Positions 33,813 through 47,724 of a stretch of 64,000 nucleotides of DNA are shown here, in pieces. This DNA comes from DATBQN01 sp963799925 (lineage in GTDB: Bacteria > Acidobacteriota > Thermoanaerobaculia > Multivoradales > UBA5704). The stretch is taken from contig CAWCYZ010000001.1 of the NCBI GenBank assembly GCA_963799925.1, forward strand, positions 62,001-126,000, in the 5' to 3' direction. Position numbers and translations under genes: made by a program. Within the stretch, counting starts at the first letter, position 1. Each line of letters begins with the position of its first letter. The notes under the pieces are model-generated. The model made no database searches. It was not told where the DNA came from and was given only the letters and a program-made list of their open reading frames with translations.

Positions 33813-36449
33813 TCAGCCCGGCGCGCTCTGCCGCAGGAGCTCGGTGACCAGGGCCGTCCAGCCGGTCTGGTGGGAGGCCCCCACCCCGCGGCCGTTGTCG
33901 CCATGGAAGTACTCGTGGAACAGCAGGTGGTCGCGGAAGTGCGGATCGCCCTGGAGCTTGGGGTGGTAGCCGAGGACCGGGCGGAGGCCGCGGTCGTCGG
34001 GGAGGAAGAGGGAGACCAGCCGGCGCGACAGCTCGGCCGCGATCTCCTTCAACGTCATCATGTTTCCCGAGCCGGTCGGGCACTCGACCTTGAAGTCGTC
34101 GCCGTAGTAGGCATGGAAGCGGCCGAGCGACTCGACGATCAGGTAGTTCATCGGGAACCAGACCGGGCCGCGCCAGTTCGAGTTGCCGCCGAAGATGCCG
34201 GACTCCGACTCGCCGGGCTGGTAGGAGACGGTGAACTGGCGGCCGCCGGCCTCGAGGACGTACGGGTGCTCGCGGTGGTAGCGCGAGAGGGCCCGCACCC
34301 CGTGGGGCGAGAGGAACTCCGTCTCGTCGAGCATGCGGGAGAGCAGACACTTCATGCGGTGGCCGCGCAGCAGCGAGAGCAGCCGCTGATCGGCGCTCCC
34401 CGGCTGGTACCAGCGCGACACCAGGCTCGCGAGGTCGGGGCGATACTCCAGGAACCACTCGAGCCGGCGCTTGAAGTGCGGCAGGCGGTCGAGCCGCTCG
34501 GCGTCTAAGATCTCGACCGCGAAGAGCGGGATCAGGCCGACCATCGAGCGCACCTTGAGGCGCGTCGTCCGCCCGTCCGGCAGGCGCAGCACGTCGTAGA
34601 TGAAGCGGTCCTCCTCGTCCCAGAAGTCGATGTCGTCCGAGCCGAGGTTCTTGAGGGCGCCGGCGATGTAGAGGAAATGCTCGAAGAACTTGGTCGCGAT
34701 GTCCTCGTAGACCGGGTTGACCACGGCGAGCTCGAGCGCCACCCGCAGGAGGTTCAGGCAGTACATCGCCATCCAGCTCGTGCCGTCCGCCTGGGCGAGG
34801 TGGCCGCCGGTCGGCAGCGTCGCGCTGCGGTCGAAGACGCCGATGTTGTCGAGCCCCAGGAAGCCGCCCTGGAAGACGTTTTTCCCCTCGACGTCCTTGC
34901 GGTTCACCCACCAGGTGAAGTTCAACATCAGCTTGTGGAAGACGCGCTCGAGGAAGGGGTGGTCCGGGCGGCCGGTCGCCTCGCGGTCGATCGTGAAGAC
35001 GGCGAGCGCCGCCCAGGCATGGACCGGCGGGTTGACGTCGCCGAAGGCCCACTCGTAGGCCGGGAGCTGCCCGTTGGGGTGCATGTACCACTCGCGGGTC
35101 AGATGCAGGAGCTGGCCCTTGGCGAACTCGGGGTCGAGCCGGGCGAGCGGGACGCAGTGGAAGGCGAGGTCCCAGGCGGCGTACCAGGGGTACTCCCACG
35201 TGTCGGGCATCGACAGCACGTCGCCGTTGTTCAAGTGGAACCATTCGTGGTTGCGACCCTGCGCGCGCTCGGGCGGGGGCGGCGGCTGCGCCGGATCGCC
35301 CTCCAACCAGTGGGAGACGTCGTAGTGGTAGAACTGGCGGCTCCAGAGGAGGCCGGCATAGGCCTGGCGGGCGATGCGGCAGGCCTCGACGTCGGCCGCG
35401 ATCCCCGCCTCGCGCGCCAGCTCGGCGTAGAACTCGTCGGCCTCGCCGCGGCGCGCCGCGAAGACCTCTTCGAAGCCGTCGAACGGGCGCTCGGGGCGGT
35501 GCGCCGAGAGGCGCAGGCGGACCGTCGCGCTGCCGCCGGCCGGCACCGTGGCGCGGTAGAGCGCCGCCATCTTGGTGCCGCGGAGCTCCGGGTTGACCGC
35601 GCCGCGGCTGCCGTGGACGACGAAGTCGTGGATGCCGTCCTTCCACGGCCCCGGCCCGCCCGCGGCTCCGAAGAGGCGCGCCGCGTTCGTCTCGTTCTCG
35701 CAGAAGAGGAGCTCGGGCGAGCCGTCGAGCGACAGCCACATCTCCCCCAGCTCCGGATGGCGGGCGGCGACCGCGCCGCGGTCGGCGGCGAGGCTCGGGC
35801 GCTCGAGGTGCCAGCGCCCCCAGGACCAGGTGTTGCGGAACCAGAGCTGCGGCAGGATGGCGAGCGCCGCCGGCTCCGGGCCGCGGTTGACCGCCGTCAC
35901 CGCGATCAGCAGGTCGTCGACGTCGGCCTTGGCGACGGCGACGGTGACGTCGAAGTAGCGGTCGTCGTCGAAGACGCCGGTATCGAGCAGCTCGAACTCG
36001 GGGTCGCCGCGGCCCCGGCGGCGGTTCTCCTCGACCAGCCGGGCGTAGGGGAACTCCGCCTGCGGATACTTGTAGAGCATCTCGAGGTAGGAGGCGGTGG
36101 GCGTCGCGTCGAGGTAGTAGTAGAGCTCCTTGACGTCCTCGCCGTGGTTGCCCTCGTTGCCGGTGAGGCCGAAGAGGCGCTCCTTCAAGATCGGGTCGCG
36201 GCCGTTCCACAGCGCCAGGCCCCAGCAGAGCCGCTGCGCCTCGTCCGAGATGCCGGCGATCCCGTCCTCTCCCCAGCGGTAGGCGCGGCTCCGCGCCGCG
36301 TCGTGCGACAGGTACTCCCAGGCCCGGCCGTCGGCGCTGTAGTCCTCGCGCACCGTCCCCCACTGGCGCTCGGAGAGATAGGCCCCCCACCGCCGCCACG
36401 CCCGCTCGCCGCGATCCGCCTCGCCCAGCCGCCGCCGCTCGGTGGTCAC
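33813..36449 (-). CDS. GH63/MGH-like alpha-glucosidase
   Basis: About 878 residues. Conserved throughout with the large bacterial family usually annotated as glucosidase: YLSERQWGTVREDYS, RAYRWGEDGIAGISD, LFGLTGNEGNHGEDVKE, YWHLDxTPTxSYLxxLYKYPQ-type region, NGDVLSMPDTWEYPWYAAWDLAFH, QLPAYEWAFGDVNPPVHAWA and GFLGLDNIGVFDRS. The (alpha/alpha)6 core with acidic residues in EWAFGDVNPP and ESGIFGGNSNWRGP fits glycoside hydrolases of clan GH-G. Likely acts on glucosyl- or mannosylglycerate or trehalose-like compounds in the cytoplasm (no signal peptide). GTG 36449 is preferred since GGAGGAGGGAGG precedes it; ATGs at 36476 and 36548 are alternatives. Confidence 0.85.
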   Translation of the reverse strand: MTTERRRLGEADRGERAWRRWGAYLSERQWGTVREDYSADGRAWEYLSHDAARSRAYRWGEDGIAGISDEAQRLCWGLALWNGRDPILKERLFGLTGNEGNHGEDVKELYYYLDATPTASYLEMLYKYPQAEFPYARLVEENRRRGRGDPEFELLDTGVFDDDRYFDVTVAVAKADVDDLLIAVTAVNRGPEPAALAILPQLWFRNTWSWGRWHLERPSLAADRGAVAARHPELGEMWLSLDGSPELLFCENETNAARLFGAAGGPGPWKDGIHDFVVHGSRGAVNPELRGTKMAALYRATVPAGGSATVRLRLSAHRPERPFDGFEEVFAARRGEADEFYAELAREAGIAADVEACRIARQAYAGLLWSRQFYHYDVSHWLEGDPAQPPPPPERAQGRNHEWFHLNNGDVLSMPDTWEYPWYAAWDLAFHCVPLARLDPEFAKGQLLHLTREWYMHPNGQLPAYEWAFGDVNPPVHAWAALAVFTIDREATGRPDHPFLERVFHKLMLNFTWWVNRKDVEGKNVFQGGFLGLDNIGVFDRSATLPTGGHLAQADGTSWMAMYCLNLLRVALELAVVNPVYEDIATKFFEHFLYIAGALKNLGSDDIDFWDEEDRFIYDVLRLPDGRTTRLKVRSMVGLIPLFAVEILDAERLDRLPHFKRRLEWFLEYRPDLASLVSRWYQPGSADQRLLSLLRGHRMKCLLSRMLDETEFLSPHGVRALSRYHREHPYVLEAGGRQFTVSYQPGESESGIFGGNSNWRGPVWFPMNYLIVESLGRFHAYYGDDFKVECPTGSGNMMTLKEIAAELSRRLVSLFLPDDRGLRPVLGYHPKLQGDPHFRDHLLFHEYFHGDNGRGVGASHQTGWTALVTELLRQSAPG

Positions 36450-36556
36450 CCTCGGCCTCCCTCCTCCTGAGCCCATCGTCCTCCTGAGCCCATCCGCGGC
36501 CGCGCCGTCCGCGGCCGCCGGCTCGTCCACCCGTGTACGGTCAGGCATGCTACCCC

Positions 36557-36679
36557 GGATCGAAAAGCGGGATCGAAAAGCGGGATCGAAAAGAGCCTGG
36601 CACCTGCCGGAAAGCACCTGGCACCCCTCGTCCCTGGTTCGAAAAGAGCCTGGCACCCTTCGAAAAGAGCCTGGCACCC
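36557..36679. repeat. Short tandem motifs with GAAAAGAGCCTGGCACC
   Basis: GGATCGAAAAGCG occurs three times in tandem at 36557-36595, and TTCGAAAAGAGCCTGGCACC(C) twice in tandem at 36638-36679, with a related GGAAAGCACCTGGCACCC between. The CCTGGCACC core joins both. It lies in the 480-bp gap between the divergent GH63 and M23 genes; the remainder of that gap holds a promoter and nothing coding. Confidence 0.75.
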
Positions 36680-36803
36680 AGCCCATCGGTCGATCCCATC
36701 CTGCAGCGCCATGGATCTCGGCCCTCTTCCATGGCGCATCAACATAAAACAGCTCGGCCGCGAGCTCCGTTCCCGGTCGATTTTACAAAGCCGCGGTAAC
36801 CGC

Positions 36804-36831
36804 TTGACAGGGCTCTCCCGGCCACTAGAAT
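36804..36831 (+). promoter_or_regulatory. Sigma-70 promoter of the M23 peptidase gene
   Basis: A perfect TTGACA (36804-36809) and TAGAAT (36826-36831) separated by 16 bp, about 97 bp before the ATG at 36929. The strongest canonical promoter in the window. Confidence 0.65.
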
Positions 36832-36928
36832 CCGACTCCTCGATTCATTTCGTGTCCCGCGGGTATCGCAGGTTCGGCCCCTGCCGTTGGCCAGCCGATC
36901 CGTCCCGATCCGTCCGGATAGCGTGTTC

Positions 36929-37789
36929 ATGGCTCGACATCCCCTCACCCTCTTCAGCCCCGCCACCCGCGCCGAGCTGCGCCAGCGAGGGGTGACGAGC
37001 CTCCGGATCGTCCTCGCCGTCTGCCTCTGTCTCCCCTTGACCGCCGGCGCCTCCCCCGTCACCCGCCTCCACTTCGAGCCGGTCGAGATCTCTCGGCCGC
37101 GGGGCGAGAGCGAGCGCCCGCGCCCGGCGAGCCTCGCGTTCGAGGAGACGCTCCGCCAGAACCAGACGCTGGCGACCGGTCCTGCGGACCCCCTGGGGTT
37201 CGTCGCCCGGATCGACAACCTGTGCGAGGCGAGCGCGGGCGGGATGGGCGGCGGCATGCCGCTCGCCGAGGCCGGCGCCGCCGAGGTGGCGGCGATCGAG
37301 CGCGCGACCTACCGCACCGGTGAGCTCGCCGGAAGCCTCGACGGCATCCAGCCGAAGCTCGAGCGGCTGCGCTGGTCCCCCTCGACGCCGTCGATCGCGC
37401 CGGTCAAGGGGCTGCTGACCAGCGGCTTCGGCTACCGCAGCGACCCCATGACCCATGGCCCCGGCATCCACCAGGGGATCGACATCGCGGCGGCCCCGGG
37501 GCAGCCGGTCCACGCCAGCGCCGAGGGCATCGTGGTGCGCGCCGGCGAGGTTACCGGGCTGGGTCTCGCCGTCTACGTCGCCCACGCCTACGGCCTGTCG
37601 ACCCGCTACGGCCACATGTCGCGCATCGACGTGCGGCCCGGCCAGCACGTGCAGCGCGGCGACGTGGTGGGGCTGGTGGGCAACACCGGCCGCTCGACCG
37701 GCTACCACCTCCACTACGAGGTGCGCGTGGACGGCGAGCCGGTGAACCCGCTGGGCTACATCCCGGACGACGCCAGCGGCGCGTTCTGA
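36929..37789 (+). CDS. M23 family metallopeptidase (LytM/NlpD-like)
   Basis: 286 residues. A hydrophobic segment, LRIVLAVCLCLPLTAGA, acts as signal sequence or anchor. After a variable linker comes the peptidase domain: GLLTSGFGYRSDPMTHGPGIHQGIDI with the zinc ligands H181 and D185 (HxxxD), GEVTGLGLAVYVAHAYGLSTRYGHMSRI, and HLHYEVRVDGEPVNP with the HxH pair. All metal ligands are present, so it is probably an active cell-wall endopeptidase. ATG 36929 is preferred over an upstream TTG at 36887. It precedes secA by 160 bp; a TAAACT hexamer at about 37831 may be a separate secA promoter. Confidence 0.85.
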   Translation: MARHPLTLFSPATRAELRQRGVTSLRIVLAVCLCLPLTAGASPVTRLHFEPVEISRPRGESERPRPASLAFEETLRQNQTLATGPADPLGFVARIDNLCEASAGGMGGGMPLAEAGAAEVAAIERATYRTGELAGSLDGIQPKLERLRWSPSTPSIAPVKGLLTSGFGYRSDPMTHGPGIHQGIDIAAAPGQPVHASAEGIVVRAGEVTGLGLAVYVAHAYGLSTRYGHMSRIDVRPGQHVQRGDVVGLVGNTGRSTGYHLHYEVRVDGEPVNPLGYIPDDASGAF

Positions 37790-37951
37790 GCGTCCTCCGG
37801 CCGCCCGGCCGGCGAGGAATCTTTCTGCTAAACTTACCGTTGTGAGTCCTTTGCGGACGGCGGCGTGCCGCGCTCCGCTCCTTGAATGTCTTTTTTGCAA
37901 GCCCCGGCGAGCCTTCCCCAGAGCTCCCGAGAGAAGCCCCGAAGGAACCCG

Positions 37952-40657
<2,706 letters not shown>

Positions 40658-40814
40658 CCCCGGCCGCCCGGCAGGAACCCCGCCGGCCGCATCGAGAGCT
40701 CCTCGACCGCGGCCGGCCTCTCCCCTCCCCCATCTCGAGCTCATCCGGGCGAGCCGCGTTCTCCATCCGCCGCAGCCGCGGTCCGCGCCTGAACAGATCG
40801 CCCTTCGCCACCGA

Positions 40815-41150
40815 CATCTCGTTCCTCCGTCGCCGCATCTCGCGCCTCAGCCGCGAAATCTCGACCCCTCGCGTCGACATCTCGCGCCCCATCGATGAAG
40901 AGTCGAGATGAAGCGGCGAGAGGTCGACTTGAAGCCACGAAACCTCGAGTTGTAGCGGCGAGAGCTCGAGCTGCCGCCGCGAGAAGTCGAGATGCAGCCG
41001 CGCCATCTCGACCTGAAGTCTCGAAAGGTCGAGATGCCACCGAGGAAGGTCGAAATGTCGTCGTGAAAGCTCGAGATGAAGTCGCGGAGGATCGAGATGA
41101 ACCGGCTGGAGCGCGAGATGGCGCCGCGAAAGGTCGACTTCGAGCGCAAT
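40815..41150. repeat. Sixteen tandem 21-bp units after secA
   Basis: The stretch divides exactly into 16 units of 21 bp (336 bp) with consensus near NANCTCGAGATGNAGCCGCGA; TCGA(G/C)(A/C)T(G/C) is the most constant part. Because the unit is a multiple of three, every frame stays open and encodes heptads: HLDLSRL-QVEMARL-HLDFSRR on the minus strand, KSRDEAA-RGRLEAT on the plus strand. None has a good start, and the minus-strand frame would overlap the end of secA. The flanks 40658-40814 and 41151-41245 look non-coding. Confidence 0.85.
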
Positions 41151-41173
41151 CCACAAGGCGAGATCCCAATCTA

Positions 41174-41201
41174 TTGATGTTTGTCGATAACATTTGATAC
41201 G
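41174..41201 (+). promoter_or_regulatory. AT-rich promoter region before the DUF1800 gene
   Basis: TTGATG (41174-41179) and GATACG (41196-41201) are 16 bp apart, in a clearly AT-rich patch. Within it ATGTT-N7-AACAT is a perfect inverted repeat that could bind a regulator. The gene starts about 45 bp downstream. Confidence 0.4.
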
Positions 41202-41245
41202 CTCTCCCCCGCCGTTCGATCCGACAACTCGGGGAGGTGGGGAGC

Positions 41246-43980
41246 GTGTCCAGGTACGCAGCGCCTGCCGTCCTGCTCCGGCGAGCTTGGCTTCGCCGCA
41301 CGGTCCTCTTTGCCCTGGTCGCGGCCGTCGCGCTCGCGGCCTTCGCGTCTCCGGCGGCCGCCCAGGTCGGCTTCTTCACCGTGCCGCCTTGCCGGGCGGT
41401 CGATACCCGGAACGCCGCGGGCCCGTTCGGCGGCCCGCCGCTCGCCGCCGCGCAGGACGCGGGTCTTCAGCCTCGCCGGGCGCTGCGGCGTCTCGACCGG
41501 CGCCACGGCGATCTCGATCAACGTCACCGTCGTCGGCGCGTCGGCGGCCGGGCACCTCACCTTCTTCCCCGCCGGCGCCAGCAAGCCTCTCGTCTCGACG
41601 ATCAACTACGGCGCCGCCCAGGTGCGCGCCAACAATGCCATCGTCGTCGTCGGTGCCGGCGGCGCGGTCGCCGTGTCGGCCGGGCAGGCGCTGGGCGGCG
41701 TCCACGTCATCCTCGACGTCGACGGCTACTTCGCCGACGCCGCGATCGACCACACGACGGCCGCGCCTCCCGCCTTCACGCCCGGACCGGGCTCCTATGC
41801 CACCGGCCAGGCGGTCGCCCTCGCCAGCAGCACCGCCGGCGCCCAGATCCGCTATACGACGGACGGCAGCGACCCGACGCCCACCACCGGCACGCTCTAC
41901 AGCGGACCCGTCACGCTCTCCGGCACCACCGCGCTCAAGGCGATCGCCTTCGCCGGCGGCCTCGCCGACAGCGCCGTCGCGACCGGCCTCTACCTGATCG
42001 GCGCCAAGCCGACCCTGCTGCTCGCCAACCTGACGCCGCAGGCCGGGGCGCTCTCCGGCGCCGCCGGCACGGCGACCCTCGTGGTCGCCGCCGACGGCAC
42101 CTCGGCGGTCCTCCGCCTCGCCTACTCGAACCTGACGACGCCGCTCACCGGCGAGCACATCCACGGCCCCGCCGACCCCGGCGCCAGCGGGCCGATCCTC
42201 TTCGACATCGACGCCGCGACGCCGGCGGCCGACGGCTCGTACCTGTGGACCCTGGCGCCCGTCGGCACCACCTCGATCGATCAGATCCTCCTCGCCATCC
42301 TGACCGGCCGCACGTACTTGAACATCCACACCTCGCGCTACCCGTCGGGCGAGATCCGCGGCCAGTTCCACCTCGCCGGCGGCTCGACGACCTTCACTCC
42401 CCCGCCGCCGCCGCCGGCGCTCCCCGGCGGGCCGCCCACGGCGCGCGACGCGGCGCGCTTCCTCCACCAGGCGACCTACGGGCCGACGGCGGCCGAGATC
42501 GCGGCTCTCGAGAGCCAGGGCTTCGACGGCTGGCTGGCGCAGCAGTTCCAGGCGCCGCTCGCCTCGCACGTCGCCTACCTCGACGCCGCGGCCGCCGCCG
42601 GCGAGGAGCTCTCCTCGAACCAGGTGATGGAGTCGATCTGGCAGCAGGCCGCCGCCGGCCCCGACCCCCTGCGCCAGCGGGTGGCGCTCGCGCTGTCCGA
42701 GATCCTCGTCGTCTCCGACCAGAGCTCGGCGCTCGGCAACCAGCCCTACGCGCTCGCGAGCTACATGGACCTCCTGGCGCGCGACGCCTTCGGCAACTTC
42801 CGCCAGCTCCTCGAGGACGTGACGCTCAGCCCGACGATGGGCCTCTACCTGAACATGCTGGGCAACGACAAGGAGGACCCGTCGACGGGGCAGAACCCGA
42901 ACGAGAACTACGCGCGGGAGATCCTGCAGCTCTTCTCGATCGGCCTGCTCCAGACCTTCCCCGACGGCACGCTGCGGCTCGACGCCAACGGCCTGCCGCT
43001 GCCGACCTACGACCAGGGCACGGTGATGGGCCTGGCGCGGGTCTTCACCGGCTGGAGCTTCGGCGGCAACGACACGACGGACCCCGACCTCTTCTACGGC
43101 CCGGCGGAGAACTACCGGCTGCCGATGGCGGCCTGGCCGAGCCACCACTCGGACGGCGCCAAGAAGCTCCTCGACGGCGCCATGACGCCCGCCGGCCAGA
43201 CGCCTGCAGCAGGATCTGAAGACCGCGCTCGACGACGTCTTCGATCATCCCAACGTCGGCCCGTTCCTCGCCCGCCTGCTCATCCAGCGGCTGGTCACCA
43301 GCAACCCGAGCCCGGGCTACGTCTACCGCGTCGGCCAGGCGTTCGCCGACAACGGCCACGGCGTGCGCGGCGACCTCGCGGCGGTCATCCGCGCCATCCT
43401 GCTCGACTACGAGGCGCGCAGCGAAACGGTCACCGGCGATCAGGGCTACGGCCACCTGCGCGAGCCGATCGTCCGCCTCGGCGGCCTGCTGCGCGCCTTC
43501 CACGCCACCGCCCCCAGCGGCAAGCTGCGCATCTGGTACCTCGAGGACCCCACCTTCGGGCTGGGGCAGAATCCGCTGCGCTCGCCGACCGTCTTCAACT
43601 TCTTCAAGCCGGACTTCTCGCTCCCCGGCCCGGTCGCCGCGGCCGGGCTCGCCTCGCCGGAGTTCCAGATCCTGACCGAGACGACCGCCATCGGCGGCGC
43701 CAACTTCGTCACCGACTTCATCAACGGCGGCTTCACCGACGGCGACGGCACCGCCGATCTCATCACCCTCGACCTCTCGAGCCAGGCGGCGATCGCCGGC
43801 GATCCGGCCCAGCTCGTCGACGCGCTCGACCTCATGCTGATGGCGGACGGGATGTCGCCGGAGATGCGGTCGATCCTCCTCACCGCGCTCGCCGATCCCT
43901 CCCTCGCCGACCCCGGCGACCGCGCCCGCGCCGCCCTGCGGCTGATCGTCACCTCGCCCGAATATCTCGTCCAGCGCTGA
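41246..43980 (+). CDS. Secreted DUF1800 protein with N-terminal accessory domains, two frameshifts
   Basis: GTG 41246 after GGAGGTGG; signal peptide LFALVAAVALAAFASPAAA. Domains in order: PCRAVDTRN...GYF module (to about 41735), a chitobiase C-terminal-like repeat (ITYTTDGSDPTPTTGTLYSG-type, 41770-41990), a CHRD domain (LRLAYSNLTTPLTGEHIHGPAD...GEIRGQFHL), a proline linker and the DUF1800 domain (RFLHQATYGPTAAEIAALES, ENYARELxxLFSIG-type, LARVFTGWSFGG). One base must be skipped at about 41462 and one at about 43208, where QQDLKTALDDVFDHPNVGPF resumes. DUF1800 and DUF1501 genes form a widespread secreted pair of unknown function; here the pair is complete. Confidence 0.8.
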
Positions 43981-44001
43981 GGCAACCAGGAGACACCGGC
44001 C

Positions 44002-45354
44002 ATGCCTTCGACCCGCCGTCAGTTCCTGCGCGGCTGCGCCGCGGTCGGCGCGACGTCGCTCTTCCATACCCTCTTCGACCTCGGGAGCATCGCCGCCGCG
44101 GCGGGGAGCGGCGACTACAAGGCGCTCGTCTGCCTCTTCCTCTACGGCGGCAACGACAGCAACAACCTGCTGATCCCCGGCTCCGGCGGCGACTACGCGG
44201 GCTACGCCGCCGGGCGCGGCGTCCTGGCGCTGCCGCAGGCGTCGCTCCTGCCGATCGCGCCGGCGACCTCCGACGGGCGGAGCTGGGCGCTCCACCCGAG
44301 CCTCCCCGGCCTCGCCCAGCTCTTCGGGCAGCGCAAGATGGCGCTCCTCGGCAACGTCGGCCCGCTCCTCGCGCCGCTCACCCGCGACCAGTTCCTGAAC
44401 GGCAGCGTCGCCGCCCCGCCGCAGCTCTTCTCGCACAGCGACCAGCAGACCCACTGGCAGACGTCGATCCCCGACCAGCCGCCGCGCACCGGCTGGGGCG
44501 GCCGCACCGCCGACCTGCTGCGCTCGTTGAACGGCAACGCCCAGGTGTCGATGTCGATGTCGGTCGCCGGCTCGAACACCTTCCAGGTGGGCGACTTCGT
44601 CACCCAGTACCAGATCTCGCCCGACGGCTCGATCGGCCTCGACTACTACGACCCGTCGCCCCAGGCCGACCCGGTCTCGCTCGCCATCCGCAAGCTCCTG
44701 CAGCTCTCGACCGGCAACCTGCTGGTCGGCGCCGCCCGCGACGTCACCCAGCGCGCCCTCGACAACAACCAGCTCCTGCAGACGGCGCTCGCCGCCGCCC
44801 CGCCGCTCGCCACCGCCTTCCCGGCGACCGACCTCGGGGCGCAGCTCCAGATGGTCGCCCGGCTGATCGAGGTGCGCGCCGCGCTCGGCCTCTCGCGCCA
44901 GGTCTTCTTCTGCGCCGCCGACGGCTACGACACCCACGGCGACCAGCTCGTCACCCAGGCGTCGCTCTTCGGCGACCTCGACGCCGCGCTCGCCGCCTTC
45001 TACGCCGCGACCGTCGAGCTCGGCGTCGCCGCCGGCGTCACCACCTTCACCGCCTCGGACTTCAGCCGCACCTATCCCAGCAACGGCGGCGGCTCGGACC
45101 ACGGCTGGGGCGGCCATCAGGTCATCCTCGGCGGCGCGGTCCAGGGCGGCGACCTCTACGGCCGCGTGCCGACGCTCGCCGAGGACGGCCCCGACGACTC
45201 GGGGCAGGGCCGCTGGATCCCCACCACCTCGGTCGACCAGTACTCGGCGACCCTCGCCAAATGGTTCGGCGTCGGCGCCGCCGACCTCCCCGCCGTCTTC
45301 CCCAACCTCGGCCGCTTCAACCACCCGGACCTCGGCTTCCTGGCACCGCCGTAG
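44002..45354 (+). CDS. DUF1501 protein with Tat-type signal
   Basis: 450 residues. It starts MPSTRRQFLRGCAAVGATSL, a Tat-like twin-arginine signal. The body belongs to DUF1501 (sulfatase-like alkaline-phosphatase superfamily fold): ALVCLFLYGGNDSNNLLIP, ALHPSLPGLAQLF, FSHSDQQTHWQT, DGYDTHGDQ and TTFTASDFSRTYPSNGGGSDHGWGGH, where the final His-rich segment corresponds to metal ligands. It follows the DUF1800 gene by 21 bp after CAGGAG. The two proteins are thought to act together at the cell surface; no substrate is known. Confidence 0.9.
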   Translation: MPSTRRQFLRGCAAVGATSLFHTLFDLGSIAAAAGSGDYKALVCLFLYGGNDSNNLLIPGSGGDYAGYAAGRGVLALPQASLLPIAPATSDGRSWALHPSLPGLAQLFGQRKMALLGNVGPLLAPLTRDQFLNGSVAAPPQLFSHSDQQTHWQTSIPDQPPRTGWGGRTADLLRSLNGNAQVSMSMSVAGSNTFQVGDFVTQYQISPDGSIGLDYYDPSPQADPVSLAIRKLLQLSTGNLLVGAARDVTQRALDNNQLLQTALAAAPPLATAFPATDLGAQLQMVARLIEVRAALGLSRQVFFCAADGYDTHGDQLVTQASLFGDLDAALAAFYAATVELGVAAGVTTFTASDFSRTYPSNGGGSDHGWGGHQVILGGAVQGGDLYGRVPTLAEDGPDDSGQGRWIPTTSVDQYSATLAKWFGVGAADLPAVFPNLGRFNHPDLGFLAPP

Positions 45355-45368
45355 CCGGCCGCCTCCGC

Positions 45369-45397
45369 TGGACAGCTCCTCTCTCCGCGTCTAGAGT
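45369..45397 (+). promoter_or_regulatory. Promoter of the membrane protein at 45405
   Basis: TGGACA (45369-45374) and TAGAGT (45392-45397) with a 17-bp spacer. The ATG is only seven bases after the -10, so the transcript would be leaderless; no ribosome site precedes that ATG, which agrees. Confidence 0.45.
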
Positions 45398-45404
45398 CCG
45401 CCGC

Positions 45405-46076
45405 ATGACCGACGATCGGATGGGCGGTATCGCGCTGATCGCGGGCGTGGTCGGCGGCATGGTGACGATGGTCCTGCACCCAACCGGCCACGATCTGCTC
45501 GCGCCCGGCCGCTTAGCCTCGATGGCGCTCCTCGCGACCGGCGTGCATGCGCTCGCCCTGGCGAGCCTGCCGGTCTCGTTTCTCGGCGCGCTCGCGCTGT
45601 CGCGGCGCCTGGCGTCGCCCGACCGGCTCGGCGTCGCGGCGCTCGTGGTCTACGGCTTCGCCCTGGCGGCGGCGATGGCCGCCGCGGTGGTGAGCGGTCT
45701 CGTCGGTCCGGGTCTCGTGCGCGCGATGCTCGCCGCCGCCCCATCCGATACCGCGGGATGGCGCATGGCGCTCGACTTCAGCGGGCGGCTCAACCAGGCG
45801 TTCGCGCAGGTCTTCGCGGTGGCTTCGTCGATCGCGATCGTGCTCTGGTCGGCCGCCGTCGTGAGGAGCCGGGCGCTCGCTCGCGGGGTGGGGATCTACG
45901 GCCTCCTGCTGGGGCCTGTCATCGTCCTCGCGGTGCTGTCCGGCCACCTGCGGCTCGACGTGCACGGGATGGGCGCCGTCGTCCTCGGTCAGGGGATCTG
46001 GTTCCTCGTCGTCGGCTCGCTGCTCTGGCATCCGGTAGCGCGCGAGCCCATGGCGTCCCCGGCGCCGCCGGTTTGA
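45405..46076 (+). CDS. Integral membrane protein of unknown function
   Basis: 223 residues with about six membrane helices: GGIALIAGVVGGMVTMVLH, LASMALLATGVHALALASL, FLGALALSRRL, VVYGFALAAAMAAAVVSGLVG, FAQVFAVASSIAIVLWSAAVV and LLGPVIVLAVLSGHL. Short polar loops and no catalytic motif. The layout resembles DUF4386-like or similar six-helix proteins, but I cannot assign it to a family. Independent transcription is suggested by the promoter directly upstream. Confidence 0.65.
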   Translation: MTDDRMGGIALIAGVVGGMVTMVLHPTGHDLLAPGRLASMALLATGVHALALASLPVSFLGALALSRRLASPDRLGVAALVVYGFALAAAMAAAVVSGLVGPGLVRAMLAAAPSDTAGWRMALDFSGRLNQAFAQVFAVASSIAIVLWSAAVVRSRALARGVGIYGLLLGPVIVLAVLSGHLRLDVHGMGAVVLGQGIWFLVVGSLLWHPVAREPMASPAPPV

Positions 46077-46169
46077 CCGCCGGGGCCGCGGCCCCCCTTC
46101 CCCCGCGTGCTATCCTTTTCTCCCAACCTGGAGGCGCCGTGGCGACGCCTCCATCCCCCCTCAGGAGCT

Positions 46170-47639
<1,470 letters not shown>

Positions 47640-47724
47640 AGCTGGCGGATCGAGGGCCGCGGCGAGCGCGGAGGGCTCCTCGTCGCGCGGCTGGATCGTG
47701 TCCTCCGCGGAGGAGGAAAACCGC

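Noticed and set aside
40815..41150. CRISPR array
   Set aside because: Units are contiguous with no unique spacers and no cas genes nearby.
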